In this document: positions 52,420-64,000 of the stretch, piece after piece | Position numbering within the stretch: position 1 is the first letter of the stretch | How the letters are laid out: every line of letters starts with the position of its first letter | Source of the DNA: Acanthosoma haemorrhoidale | Taxonomy: Eukaryota > Arthropoda > Insecta > Hemiptera > Acanthosomatidae | Length of the DNA stretch: 64,000 nucleotides | Assembly: GCA_930367205.1 (NCBI GenBank) | Contig: OV884014.1 | Location: forward strand, 73,449,104 to 73,513,103 | Reading direction: 5' to 3' | The notes under the pieces: generated by a model | What the model was told of the DNA's origin: nothing | The model's input: the letters and a program-made list of their open reading frames with translations, nothing else | Databases searched by the model: none | Program-made: the position numbers and the translations under genes

Positions 52420-55400
52420 TCAATCGAAATTTTGATAATTGATTGAAATTATTAAAAATTCATGTATATTACAATAGTAACTTTGTTAGGGTAATATGCT
52501 TTATTACATAAGAATCACATCCTTCTTATGTGTAACCGGTTGTTTTGTAATAGAACTAAAACAAAAAAAAAATTCAAGTTTAGTGTCATTATACAAGCTA
52601 CGTTATAGCTGTGAAAACAGTTTTCATCATAGTTTAAAAAAAAAAAATCACAAATCGCATATTATTTGTAAATTCGTTTGAGATAATCAATATTGAACGT
52701 TACTCAAAATTATAGAAAAATACCTTTTTTCTACTAATGTCCATTGATTTTTGCAAAATTTCAAGTCACTAAGTCAGCTTAAGTCACACATGACTTTTTT
52801 AAATTTTAGTCCATTAAATTTTCAAGGCATATATATATCAGGTAATAAACAAATTATTGTTTATTTACGTCTTTCGGTGGCCTTTGTGTGTGTTCTACAC
52901 TAGTGGTTGTAAAATTTATGCAATCTTTATAAGGTGTTTAAAATTTAACGTTCCTCGAGGTAATGATTTTGAAATTGTGAGAGGAAGGAATAGAAATTGT
53001 CTAATAAAGATAAGAGATTCTAAGCACTTTCTATTTGAATGACTTAATCTTTCACCAGCATGGCTTTGCTTATGATTTATGTTCTGGGAGGATAAACTAA
53101 TCGTTCTGACATTTGAAAAAAAAAAATGAGATACACGCTCGATCATTTTGAAAAATGTGGGCTAGTTTTTGATTAAAATAAAATGACGGCAATGGAAAGT
53201 ACCCGAAACAATTATTGTATCATTAAAAATGAGTCGTATATAAGTTTTTCATTCGTAATTGAATGAAAAATTTAACTTTTATTAACCATTCCACACGATA
53301 TTATCCACCCAACATTTTATTAACCTTAATTTTTTTTTTACAATCTGCAAAATATTCGCTTTGTTTGATTAAGTATATTTTTAATTGGAAAACATACAAA
53401 GGAAATTTCAATTCTTGTTTCGCGTAACATACATCCCGTAGTAATTATTATTGTACTTCTTAAAATATTTATTTTTCACTGACAGATGAGTATTATTGAC
53501 TAATAATAACTCGTTTCATTTCTGAAACCATGCTGTCACAATAAAATGTTCTTTATGACCAATAAATGGTTTGAATTGCCACCTATTAGAATTGTAAAGT
53601 CGACAAACGCTTCAAAATTTTATACGATGTCCTCATCACTTTCTGGTGAAGTTTTAAATTAAAAATAAAAACGGAATGTTTTATTGGTGAAAGTAAATGC
53701 GGGTAGGCCGCTATTTATGAATTAATTTCTCGATAGTTAAAAAAAAAAAAAAAATCCCGGACATATTGGTTGCGTCGGCATCCAGAATGGCCTGATTCGC
53801 CTCAACGCTTGGATCAGATTGCTTAAAAGGTACCACTACTCTTGGTTACATCGCCTGTTGCAGCCTGGATCAACTGAACATTCTAAATTCACTTTGCACT
53901 ATAGTGGATAAATCTGTCGCTTGAATACCAAGACAAGTAATTGTACGGTATTTAAAAGTTCTAGACGGCACCTTAGCTCTACGCGAGTCCTCGCGACTGA
54001 CTCATTTAAACCATCAGATCAATAATAGGTCATAGACCAACTCTTTGTAGTAATGAAATAGTCATTGGGTTTCCAACAAATTTACAAATTTGACCATTGG
54101 AGACTTGGAGAATCGGATACAAAGTAATCAACGCTTTGATTAAAAATGTTAATTTTGTTTTGGCACAGATGGCGAGTTGAAATTTAAAAAAAATATATTA
54201 CTGATTTGATATTATTAAATCAATTTACTGAAAATGTCAACTCTTTCGAAAATAACCGCAGTCTGAAATTTCGCTTGAACGCAATGTTTAGGAAATATAA
54301 TACCAGCGTTCATAACGTTAAAAAAATCATCGTGGTGTTTTTTTGACGTAGCAAGTACATCAGAACTATTTGGTAACAGTAAATAATTCATTTTTTGGTA
54401 TATGATTTTTTCAACTATAAAGTGTTGGGGACCAATTGAAGGCCATGGAAAATTATTTAGATTTACATATGATATTTTAAATAATTTAATATAATAGTGA
54501 TTGTCGGATAAATTTAAATAGATACTGCTAGGCTGTTCCAAAATATAGTTTATTACACAAGAAAATTTTGAAAAACCTCTAAGCAGTTATTTTCAGTTGC
54601 TAATTAATGGCCTAAAATTTTGTAATAAGTCAAAATAAAAGTACCAGAACGGTTAAAAAATGGTTTTTATTGACACGGTCTTCACTCTTTGAAGTCTCAG
54701 TCAAATGGTTGGATAAATTGTTTTGTTACATTAAAAATATAGTTAAGTTATGATGTGAAAATTTATTATCAATGGGTAGTGTTAAAATTATTGTTTGCAA
54801 TCTAATGAAGTAAAAAAAAACAAGACAATGTTAGAGAATTTCATCATCGTCATCTTTACCAAAGATTGGTTTGTTGTATTATTTTTATGTGAATATCATA
54901 AAGACTTAATTTTTACATTAGGTCTAAGATGAAGTCTATGAATCATAAATAAACATTTGAAATATATTCATATTAACTGTTGGTTTGTATATTTGTGTAG
55001 AGTACTACTTTGTGCACGCCGACCTATTCAAGAAAAAAATAGATAATCCTATAGTAAATAGTGGGTTATTTATAGTTTAACACCCTTTTCTTAGTGATAC
55101 AACTGCTCACGCACATTACGTCCCTCCATAGATTGTGCAATACATTTTGTTATTTTTGAGACCTTTCTAACCCTGTTTGGCAGTTTATGTCAAAATAGTT
55201 CACTAATTTAGCTCAGAGTTCGGAAGAAGAATTTAAGTATGAAAATTTTTCAAGATTTTGTTGGGACGTCGAAAGATCTGTCAATCCTTTATGTTAAGCA
55301 GTACCTAGCACAGCGTATCCTTTTGGAATGAGAGAAAATCCTTTTATGAAAAAACAAACAAACAAGCTAACAAGAACGAGAGGAGACTTGTAATATAAGT

Positions 55401-56997
55401 CCAAATGTGGGTCACCAAGTGAAAGTCCGCCTTCTTGAAGCTGCGGCGTCTTGGAGCTAAACCTTTCCAGTGCCGCAATCGCACATTTCAAGCATTTAGC
55501 TGCACCAATTAAATTATTCATTTACTCTAAAAAAAGTCTGTGACTGATGTTGTTTGGTCCAAATTTTTGCTGTCCGTCTTTGTTGTCATCTCATCTGTAC
55601 CTAGCCCTTGCACATGGTATTATTCATATGTACACAGTATTTATAAGCCTATCAAATAAGTGTAATGTTATGTATTTTTTCTTTGTGTCTCAGCTTCACG
55701 TTCCTGTTTTGTCCCTTCTTGTTATTTTTAGGGAATAATGGCTCCTGAGAAAGTTTGTTTTCATTTCAAGGAAGCGTGTTCTTTGAGCATTGAACCTAAC
55801 GATAAAGCGCATTGACTGACAATCCTTAATTATAGTATTCCGAATAAAAAACACGTCTGCTTAGCTCAAAGCACATCTTATCACATTTGATTAATTTAAA
55901 GTTATGTCAGTTAAAAATCCAAATATATGCAGAGGGCGTTAGATGACTGATACTTTAAATATATTTCCACCATTCGTTATTTGTCTTCTTCAGGACTCTG
56001 ATTCTGCTCTTAGGTGCTTAAATTTGACAGTTTCGTGGATATGTTTTGTTTTCTCCAATTTATTCAGCGGTTGAATTTTTTCCTTTTTGGCATCTTTGGT
56101 TTCACCATAAAACTCTATCGTGTTTGTCATTCTTTTTTTTCTTGTAATATTGAACTCTGCTGCTTAATAAACAATATCGCTGAAAGACCTTATCGTCAAA
56201 TCATATCCTTTTTAGGTGAGGGGGGACTGTTATCAGGTTTATTCTTTTTACTATACGCTCCCCAGTTTCCTTTTTGAAATTTAAATGTGAGTTACGTGAT
56301 TCTTTTTATGACTTTATCACTAGGAAACTACCACTCCAGTATGCACGCGATTTTATGGACCATTTTACCAGTGATGACAACTAAATATAAAAAAAAAGCG
56401 TTAAATTAAATTTGACAATGAAAGCCACTCTTCTAAATACCATGTTAAAACGGACTTTCATCACAAGCCCCGCCAGTCGTATTGGTTGTAAGCATATCGG
56501 TTAGGAGTGAAAATTAACCTATAGATCCGTATTTGGATTTTCAAACAAAACCAAAAAGCATAATTTCTAAGTATTCTGCATAATAGCATAACGCATGAGA
56601 TAAAAAAGGCCTGCCACATTTTTTAGATTCACTGTTCATAGATTTTTCTTTTATGCCAAGGTAGGCTTGACAAAATAAATAAATCATTTTTGATTAAAAA
56701 AATTAAGTCAGTTTTTATCACAATAAGTAACAATCCGTAAATATTCTTCAAACGTAATGTTTCATATACATATTTACGTATTTTTATATTTTATGAAAAA
56801 TACAAATAAGTTAAAAAGTGATGAAACAGAAATGTTATTCGGTAAATAGATGCAGATTTCGAGTTATCAAACAAATACGAACACACAAAAAAAACGATGT
56901 TATTAGTAAGAGAAAAAGGTAATTTATTTGTGATCAAGAATTAAGTACCCCCCCCCCCTCAAATCAGTGCACTAACAAGAACAAAATCGGTCAACCG
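52420..56997. other. Non-coding AT-rich DNA
   Basis: No supported gene or element end. Minus-strand frames at 54215-54541 (108 codons) and 55294-55521 (75 codons) are the longest but show no motif. Confidence 0.45.
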
Positions 56998-57676
56998 AAA
57001 GCATTTTCGACAAATTTTACTTTTTTATTTTCATAAAGGCAAGGAAGTGTCTGAGGCTCACAAAGAGATATGTGAAGTTTATGGTGTTGATCGTTAAACA
57101 GAACGCACGTGTCAAAATTGATTTTTAAAAAAAATTTCTGGAGATGACCAACGTTCTGGTCGACCTTCTGAAGATGATGACAAAATGAAAGCCATAATTG
57201 AATCGAATCGTCATATAACTGTGCAAGAGATTGCAAAACAGTTAAATGTATCACACACAACAATTGAAATCATATAACACATCTTGGACTTGTTAAAAAG
57301 CTAGATGTTTGGGTTCCGCTACGACAATGTGAGGCCTCGCACATCTTTAGCAACACATACGAAACTATTGGAGCTTGGTTGGGAAGTGATATCGCATCCC
57401 CCATACATCGAATTATCATTTATTTCAAAGTTTACAAAACTTCTTAAATGGTAAGAATTTCAATAATAACGGTGACCTCAAATCGCACTAGGTTGAGTTT
57501 TTTGCTGATAAGGACCAGGAGTTCTATGAGCACGGGATCATGAAGTCAACAGAAAGATGGCAAAAGGTCATCGAACATAATGGAAGGTATTTGACTGATT
57601 AAAGTTCATTTTTTGTATAGAAAAAAGTATTATTTCACACTAAAAAAAACCGAAATTACTTTCTTGCCAACCTCAA
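56998..57676 (+). mobile_element. mariner transposon remnant, internally deleted
   Basis: The translated pieces follow a mariner transposase: LLFYFHKGKEVSEAHKEICE, then the helix-turn-helix region GDDQRSGRPSEDDD and ITVQEIAKQLNVSHTT, then HLGLVKKLDVWVP. After an internal deletion come DNVRPRTSLATHTKLLELGW (the second catalytic Asp region) and FFADKDQEFYEHGIM plus ERWQKVIEHNGRYL. The right inverted end, whose reverse complement reads GAGGTTGGCAAGAAAGTAAT, lies at about 57650-57674. The matching left end is missing. It is inactive. Confidence 0.9.
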
Positions 57677-60600
57677 TATATATTAGTAAATCATTACATT
57701 ATTCACAGATGTATGGCTTAGTGTATATTATTTAACCAGGCAACCACCACCCAGGTATATAATATATCATTAAATATTTAAAATTAAATTCGATAACGAA
57801 CCCCACCTCAAGCTGAATTCTAGAACAGGGACTGTCTCTTAAGATAAATCCCCATAAAAGAGTTTAGAAACAGGAATGCTACAATATAAATTGTCTTGAT
57901 GCATGGAGTTAAGAGACGCAGGATTTTTTTAAATTATCACGAGAGATAAAATATGATTTTTATGAATGAGAAATGTGCTACTATTAATTGATTATATTCG
58001 TCTCTATAACGCTGCCAGTAAATCGCTTCCTCTAACATTTTTGGAAGGTTTTGCTCATTTAGCCAGAGACCTGTTTGACTTGGGGTTTTCTGTAGATTTT
58101 TCATGTGGGCTTATCAACATCATGTACCCTAACTCACAGTAGGAACGCCGGTTAATCCACGGGTTAACCCTTTTTCATACTGGAGAGGGGAAGATCGTAT
58201 TTCGGTGGGTCACCCCAAAACTAAATCTCGATTTCTCTTGGGAGAATCGAAAAATAAAATTGGTTTTTGATACTGTGGCGGGTATAAGTAGCGATTGTGT
58301 TCAATCTCCTCGTTAAATTCAAAACCGTTATTCTGCTTCGATAGATTAAAATCGTCATGAACCAAACCGATTTCGCCAAACGCCCGAGAATTGCCTTTAT
58401 TATTTAAAACAGCCTACTTAAATAAAATTGAATTTGATTCCATTTGAAAATGAATCTATTTGTTTTAAGAAGGATGCAAGATTAGTCTGTACGTTATGAA
58501 GTGCCGTTTTTCTGTTGCTTATGGGTGCTCTATTATGTCTAAATGCGGTACCGTTCTTTAGATTGAATATTAGGATTAGTGCTTGCTTCTGGTTGATAAC
58601 TCTCTCGATTGATTTTATATTGTTGCACGTACCTTGAGTAAATAATAATAGAGAGAAAGCGTATGGACTAAGATGAAGAGAGTTGAGACATCGCACAGAA
58701 GTAAGTTGAAGATCGTGACGAGCAACGGGCAGGGTCAATGGTCAAGAAATAAATGTACTGTCTTGTTGCTATAATAAGTTTTCACAGCAGTTATATGTCC
58801 ATTGAGGTGAAATCGAAATAATTAGCTTACTTTTATAACGATTAATTGCCATTCTCGAAAGGATGTACTTTCGTTCATTTACTGGCCATTTTTAGTCCCA
58901 ACATTCAAATTATCTGAAACATGAAAGTATACACGCCTTGAAATGTAATGATTTGTTTATAGTCAAAATACAATAAAAGTAAGTATGATTAAGGAAACCT
59001 TAAATATTGTAATGAAAAAAAGAATTTCAAATATATTAACAATCATATGTTAAGTATAGTTAACTCTCGTGGTGGCAGGTATATCTCAATACTGTTTGTT
59101 CCATTTAAATTTTATATATTTATATTTGTATCTGGTTTAAAAAAAATTGATTTCTTGATTGATGTAAACAGATTTTAGCCCTTAACTCAACTTTTGATCA
59201 ACTAAAAGTACTGGGATATATTTCAAGCTCGCTTTTAATGATTTCATTGGTTGTTTATTTTTTTTTGTTGTTTTTTCCAAACCAAAAACACTTATATTTT
59301 CACCTCAGTGTCCCCATTCCGAGTACCAGGCATCGAGAGTTGTTTCAATTACAAAAGCCATTAGAGCTCCAATTGAAATAGAGTTTTCACAGAAGTTCTG
59401 TTAGGTTTCACCATGTTACTTAAAAGCTCTGACTCGTGGTATCTACTCGTCAAGTACTGTAGTTACCATCAGCGCGAACCATTTAGGGCAAAGGCCTAGT
59501 ACATCGATATCGTTGAGGAATGAACACAGCTGTTGATAGACAGAAAAGTATCAAGGTCTCAGTATAGTTTTCATAATCAAAAAGGTATCTTCCAATAAAT
59601 ATAGATAAAAATTGAAAATATTGTACTCCTGATTAGCTATGTATAGTATATCTTGAGATTTGTCTGGGCTACAATTATAAATTTGACTATAATTACAAAG
59701 AGTCTTTAAAACTATCATTGGAATTCGAGTACAAACAATGATACTCTTAACTGTGATCTATCCCACTTGACTTAATATTATCTGTATTGAACCGGCACGT
59801 TTAATATTCAGTATACCAATTCAAGAGGGGTTCAACGAATCCTTAAAATATATATATACATATATTGAAACCTACCTCATTTTTTACCATTTCTTTTTCT
59901 ACTTTATTTGATCAATTTACCTTAACTAATTTGGCAGGTCCGTCATGAGATCTTTAATTCAAATTGTTTTATGTCTTTGACATAGGAATTTATCCCGATT
60001 GAATCGCCCGATCTCAAGGCTATTGTTGTAGTTATTAATAAATTGAGAAACTAGGAATTGTGAAATATATTCAAATAAAATGGTTATAACAAATAATTAT
60101 ATTTATATAGAGTGCTGACAAAAAGTATAAAAAAATATTCAATTCCTTTTAAATTAGGATATTTACTAATTACAAAAAACATGAAATTTGAGCTCAATTA
60201 CTTTTAATGGATCCATAATAAAAACAATATTAATATCACCCAATCGATGATCTTTCTGTAATTCAATCAACGTTACTTTCTGCTGTTGGTTCTTCTCCTC
60301 TCTTCCTGTATGGTAACAGCCAATTCGGGAGCTTGCTAAGTCCGCTCTTCTCGATGGTTGTGCTAAGACTGCCCCTTTATCTCATCCCCACTCCTAGGAG
60401 CATAAGGAAAGATGCTTACCAGATGTGAGGGTTCCTGGCCATGATATTCTCAAATATCATGAATGTTACAATATATGGTGGAAGAGAGAGAGAGAGAGAG
60501 AAATTTTGGAATAATTTTGAAGTACAAACAATAAAATTCTTTTCAGGCTAACAAAAAAAAAATATTACTGGACAAGAGAAGTAAGAAGCAAACCTGAATT

Positions 60601-62828
60601 AAGACATAATAAAAAGCCAGGGAAATACAATAATGTAATAAAATAATACCTTTAAATTAATACGAACAAGTTAACTTAACTAACAATGTTGTGTATAAAC
60701 TTCAATTTGTTTTTTAAATTAATATTGTATTTTACTAAGTTTTTCTAATTGTTTTCTATTTTTAAAGTTTTAACCGCTAATTTATTTATTATAATTACTT
60801 TTAAATAAAGTAATTTGTTTCTTAATTGAGGTTTAAATTTTATTTTAATTTGTTACTTTTCTTTATCAATTAATATTTTTGTTTGCTAGTCAAAATTGAT
60901 TTTGTTGTATTTGTACTTTATCGTTGTGATTACAGTGGATATTGATCCCAGAATAAAGTTTTTTTTTTTTTGCTATATAGCTATCGAACTCAATCCTGAT
61001 TGATTGGAGAACATATTGATGTGCATAGTAAACAAGAAATAATAATAAAAAGAAAATATAATGGATAATAGTATAAATAAATGAGCAGTAAAAAATAAAA
61101 TGTCGGTGAAAATAAATTCTGAATATTCACAAACTGAGCACTGCCATTAGAGGTTGAACTCAATATTGAATTCAATTCTCTCTTTTGAAACGGAGTTCAC
61201 GACTTCATTAAGCCCTCGGTCCGTGTTGGATATCGCTCGAACAGGATCTACCGTTGGATCCGTGAACTGGATGCCTCCTACGGAAATAGAGCCGGCACAT
61301 CTACTAGTTTATCTTATTAATGGCAGGAATGGATGCCCCTGACCCTCTGTTGGCCTCCTTAAATTACAGGCGGATATTTTTTTGGGCCACCGAGCCTGCA
61401 AACCTGTTCCCTGACCGACAATGCCGCCTCTTCAGTCAGCCTCTTAGGGCTTTGTCCTGAGAGATCACAGGACTAGTATTAAAATAGTAAATCCAAGGAT
61501 ATACAACGTATTTTTGTATTTTTCGCAATGTATTTTTGGACCTTTGTGGAGTCATATATTTTTTTTTCGGTACAAGAAAGAATTTTTGGTATAAAAATTT
61601 ATCTTCCGATGTTCTCTGGAATAAAATATTATATATTAATAACATAACATGTAACATTAATTACTAGTTGCACTACATATGTATTACATAGATATTAAAG
61701 TTATTGAAGCTAATTTGAAAATAACTTATTGTTATTAATTTAGAGCATCCCTATTCAAATCATTCTTCAGATGTGGTTAAATGTATTGTATCAAAATGTT
61801 AAGGCGTCCGTGCAGTTTGTCGTGAAAGTTTCTGTATGATGTTCTAAAGCAGTCGTGAAGGTAATGCACTATCAAGTCAGTGCGAAGGTTGTAATGCTGT
61901 GATAAGTTTTAGAGATTTTAATTAAAAAATCTGTGTAGTCTTAAGCAATCCGTAAATTTGGACTCATATTAAAATTAAAGTTACAAACACAATTTTAATA
62001 TCTGAATAATTACGGTTCACAAATAAGTAACTAAAATTAATTATTTAAATACTCATAAAGTAAATATTTGTCTACAATATTGAGTATGACATCAAATTAA
62101 AGATCCTGTCCTGATTAATAATATGATGAAAGTCATTAAAATCGTATTCAAAACTTTAACTCAGCAGGTGATTTTTTTAGAGGTATGATATTTTCCATGG
62201 CAGTCTCATTTGATGTGCAGATGGTGCTAAAATAAAAATAATGAAGGGTCATTAATTAATCATTATCCATGAAGAAACCTTTAATTGCGCGATGCATCAC
62301 AATTGACTTGATTTTTAATGGCTTTAATGAAAATTGACTTCAGTAGAAGTTTTTATGTCAATAATTTTCGTGACAAGGGATGCCATATTTGTAAAACATG
62401 CGAACTTTAACTGTATATATACACTTTAAATATCAACACCAAATACACTCTAAAAGGGAAATTCCACAAGCTGAAATATGAAGATTATTTATTGGCTAAA
62501 AAAAAATTAAGAAAGAATGAAAAACAGCATTTAGGGTTTATCATCTTACAATTAGGAAGCTATTTAAGATATACAGTTCAGACATATTATTCATGGCTAA
62601 AAACAAATCGCAGACATTAACACACAAACAACCAAAAAGATGCTCCAAAAAACAAATTTTCAGGAGAAATAATGTAATAGAATGGTAAATGGGCTTGGCA
62701 ACCATTTGACAGACTACTGATCAACAAGTTAATTTAGTGTAATCTTGACTAAGAAGACTCAATAACCCATATTCCTTTTAGACAATAATTAAAAAAATCG
62801 AAATCAATAAGTTACAAAAAAACATTAA
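57677..62828. other. Non-coding AT-rich DNA
   Basis: Strongly AT-rich with a GA microsatellite at 60484-60501. The GC-richer patch at 61190-61440 has a 62-codon frame without motifs. The minus-strand frame 58418-58738 (106 codons) is unrecognised. Confidence 0.45.
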
Positions 62829-63191
62829 AGAATAGAGAAAGATTGGAACTACAGTTGTTTCCTGAAAGGAGCTCGTACTGTTCAAGAGAGGTTTCTAGGA
62901 AAATTGGAAGTAATTGGCTTCATGATGAATCGAACAGACTGCTTCATTACTCCAGAAGAGTTCAGTCAAGGTTTCGAGATGGAATTAACGGATACGCAAC
63001 CTTTCTCTTCAATACCAATTTCTCGGATTTCTGTACGATTGATCATAACAACAAAAATGAATCAAGTAACAAGTATGGATTCATCATTATCGCCTGTTAT
63101 GATTAAAAAAAATTTAACTTTTACTACAACACTTAAGCTGCTGCAATTAAACAAGACACCACATAAATATAACCCTAGGATATATCAGTGA
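62829..63191 (+). CDS. Unrecognised open frame of ~120 codons
   Basis: The frame is open from just after a TAA (62826-62828) to the TGA at 63189-63191. It contains GARTVQERFLGKLEVIGF, FITPEEFSQGFEMELTD and FSSIPISRISVRLIITTK, which look like genuine protein. There is no early ATG (the first is at 62922), so it is either an internal exon or a fragment of an old coding sequence, perhaps from a mobile element or an endogenous viral element. I cannot assign a family. Confidence 0.35.
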   Translation, partial: RIEKDWNYSCFLKGARTVQERFLGKLEVIGFMMNRTDCFITPEEFSQGFEMELTDTQPFSSIPISRISVRLIITTKMNQVTSMDSSLSPVMIKKNLTFTTTLKLLQLNKTPHKYNPRIYQ

Positions 63192-64000
63192 CAGCCGTGA
63201 AAAACGAGGTCCAGTTTTATAAAACTTTACTTACCTGGTCTTTTATGACTGACCCAGGTATAATAATAACGGGAAGTATCTAAAAATAAAATTAACGTGG
63301 GAATGTTCTCTCTGAATTTTAAACTTTCTCAAATATACAGCTCGGATTCAAGAGTTAAAATTATGTTTTTTCTTCCATAATTAACTATCAAAACTGGATT
63401 TTTTTCATGAAATTAAAAGATATTCTATAAAATGAAACTTTAGATTTATATTGTGTGAAAGTTAGTTTTTCAAAAAAAAAAGCTTGAAGTCTGTCCCAAC
63501 AAATCTTTAATTGTTGATATTACGTCAATAGTCAACAACTCGGCTATTCAGGCACCCACTACCCTCAGGACTACAAGTCAGACAAAGAATGTAAATTTAC
63601 ATACACAGAAAAAAGTAACATGCAGAACATTTCATAATAAATTAGGTGAATATCCAAAGAATAAAACGAAATACGTGTGAATTATACTCGTATTCGTTCA
63701 TTGTTGTATGCTGAATTCATTAAAATTGACTTTGTTAATACGAAAACCAATCACTAATTACTTCAGTATTGCTTCACTATTTTAATATAAGAAGAATGGA
63801 CAAGAACTGGGGATACGAGAGACGGATACTGGTTAGAATACATAGTTGATGAAAATGGCCAGTGAAGGATCAGGACTAATTTTAAAGTTCGGAGTGAGTA
63901 TAAAATAAGCTTGGATGATTAAGCTGGTTCAGCCATTCAGAGGGAAACCTGACGATACTACACGAACGATAATGGTGTAAGGGCCATGCAAAAGGGAGAA
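63192..64000. other. Non-coding AT-rich DNA
   Basis: No supported feature to the end of the window. Confidence 0.5.

Noticed and set aside
54215..54541. 108-codon minus-strand frame
   Set aside because: AT-rich sequence, no recognisable motif, and no splice or start context that stands out.
55294..55521. 75-codon minus-strand frame (GAAKCLKCAIAALERF)
   Set aside because: The N-terminal part looks somewhat protein-like, but there is no family match I can name and the C-terminal part degenerates. Kept as a weak lead only.
58418..58738. 106-codon minus-strand frame
   Set aside because: No motif or context; consistent with chance.

Overview
This is AT-rich, transposon-littered nuclear DNA from an arthropod, most likely an insect. 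Hemiptera would fit the mix of Tret1-like transporter genes, Jockey-type LINEs, hAT, piggyBac, Tc1 and mariner debris, but nothing here settles the order. No bacterial operons, rRNA, CRISPR or viral genome are present.

The host genes I can support are two sugar-porter genes of the facilitated trehalose transporter (Tret1-like) type, in tandem on the + strand (6859-9018 and 17553-21520). Each has a tiny first coding exon of 23-24 codons, a phase-1 intron at the same position, and one large second exon ending in the family's ETKGKSLE motif. They encode 468 and 478 residues and are clearly local duplicates. About 8.5 kb lies between them, and much of it is two 5'-truncated copies of one Jockey-type LINE. 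The intron of the second gene holds more LINE debris. A 40-bp exact copy of gene-1 coding sequence sits upstream of gene 1.

Layout: 0-5 kb, non-coding with an old LINE tail and tRNA-like SINE debris. 5.2-6 kb, antisense tails of two LINE families. 6.6-9.2 kb, transporter gene 1. 9.26-11.7 kb, LINE copy B. 13.08-16.84 kb, LINE copy A, with an intact 896-codon ORF2 and a clean target-site duplication (TSD). 17.5-21.6 kb, transporter gene 2. 23.36-24.63 kb, LINE copy C. 24.6-34.8 kb, mostly empty, with a 108-bp mariner-type MITE and two weak exon-like open frames. 34.8-38 kb, a LINE remnant, a SINE-like sequence and a complete-length degenerate Tc1 element. 38.6-45.4 kb, a nest of mobile elements: two LTR-like repeats in tandem, a piggyBac-type deletion derivative between them, a hAT element inside the second LTR, and a 5'-truncated RNase-H LINE inside the hAT. 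46-52 kb, a foldback element, LINE and LTR fragments, a long CT microsatellite and a Tc1 remnant. 52-64 kb, mostly empty, with a mariner remnant at 57 kb and open frames of unknown identity at 52.2 and 62.8 kb.

I did not find a convincing new biological system. The most useful results are the element boundaries fixed by TSDs, the order of nesting, an LTR flank arrangement that a simple solo-LTR model does not explain, and a few exon-like islands that ATG-based ORF calling would miss.
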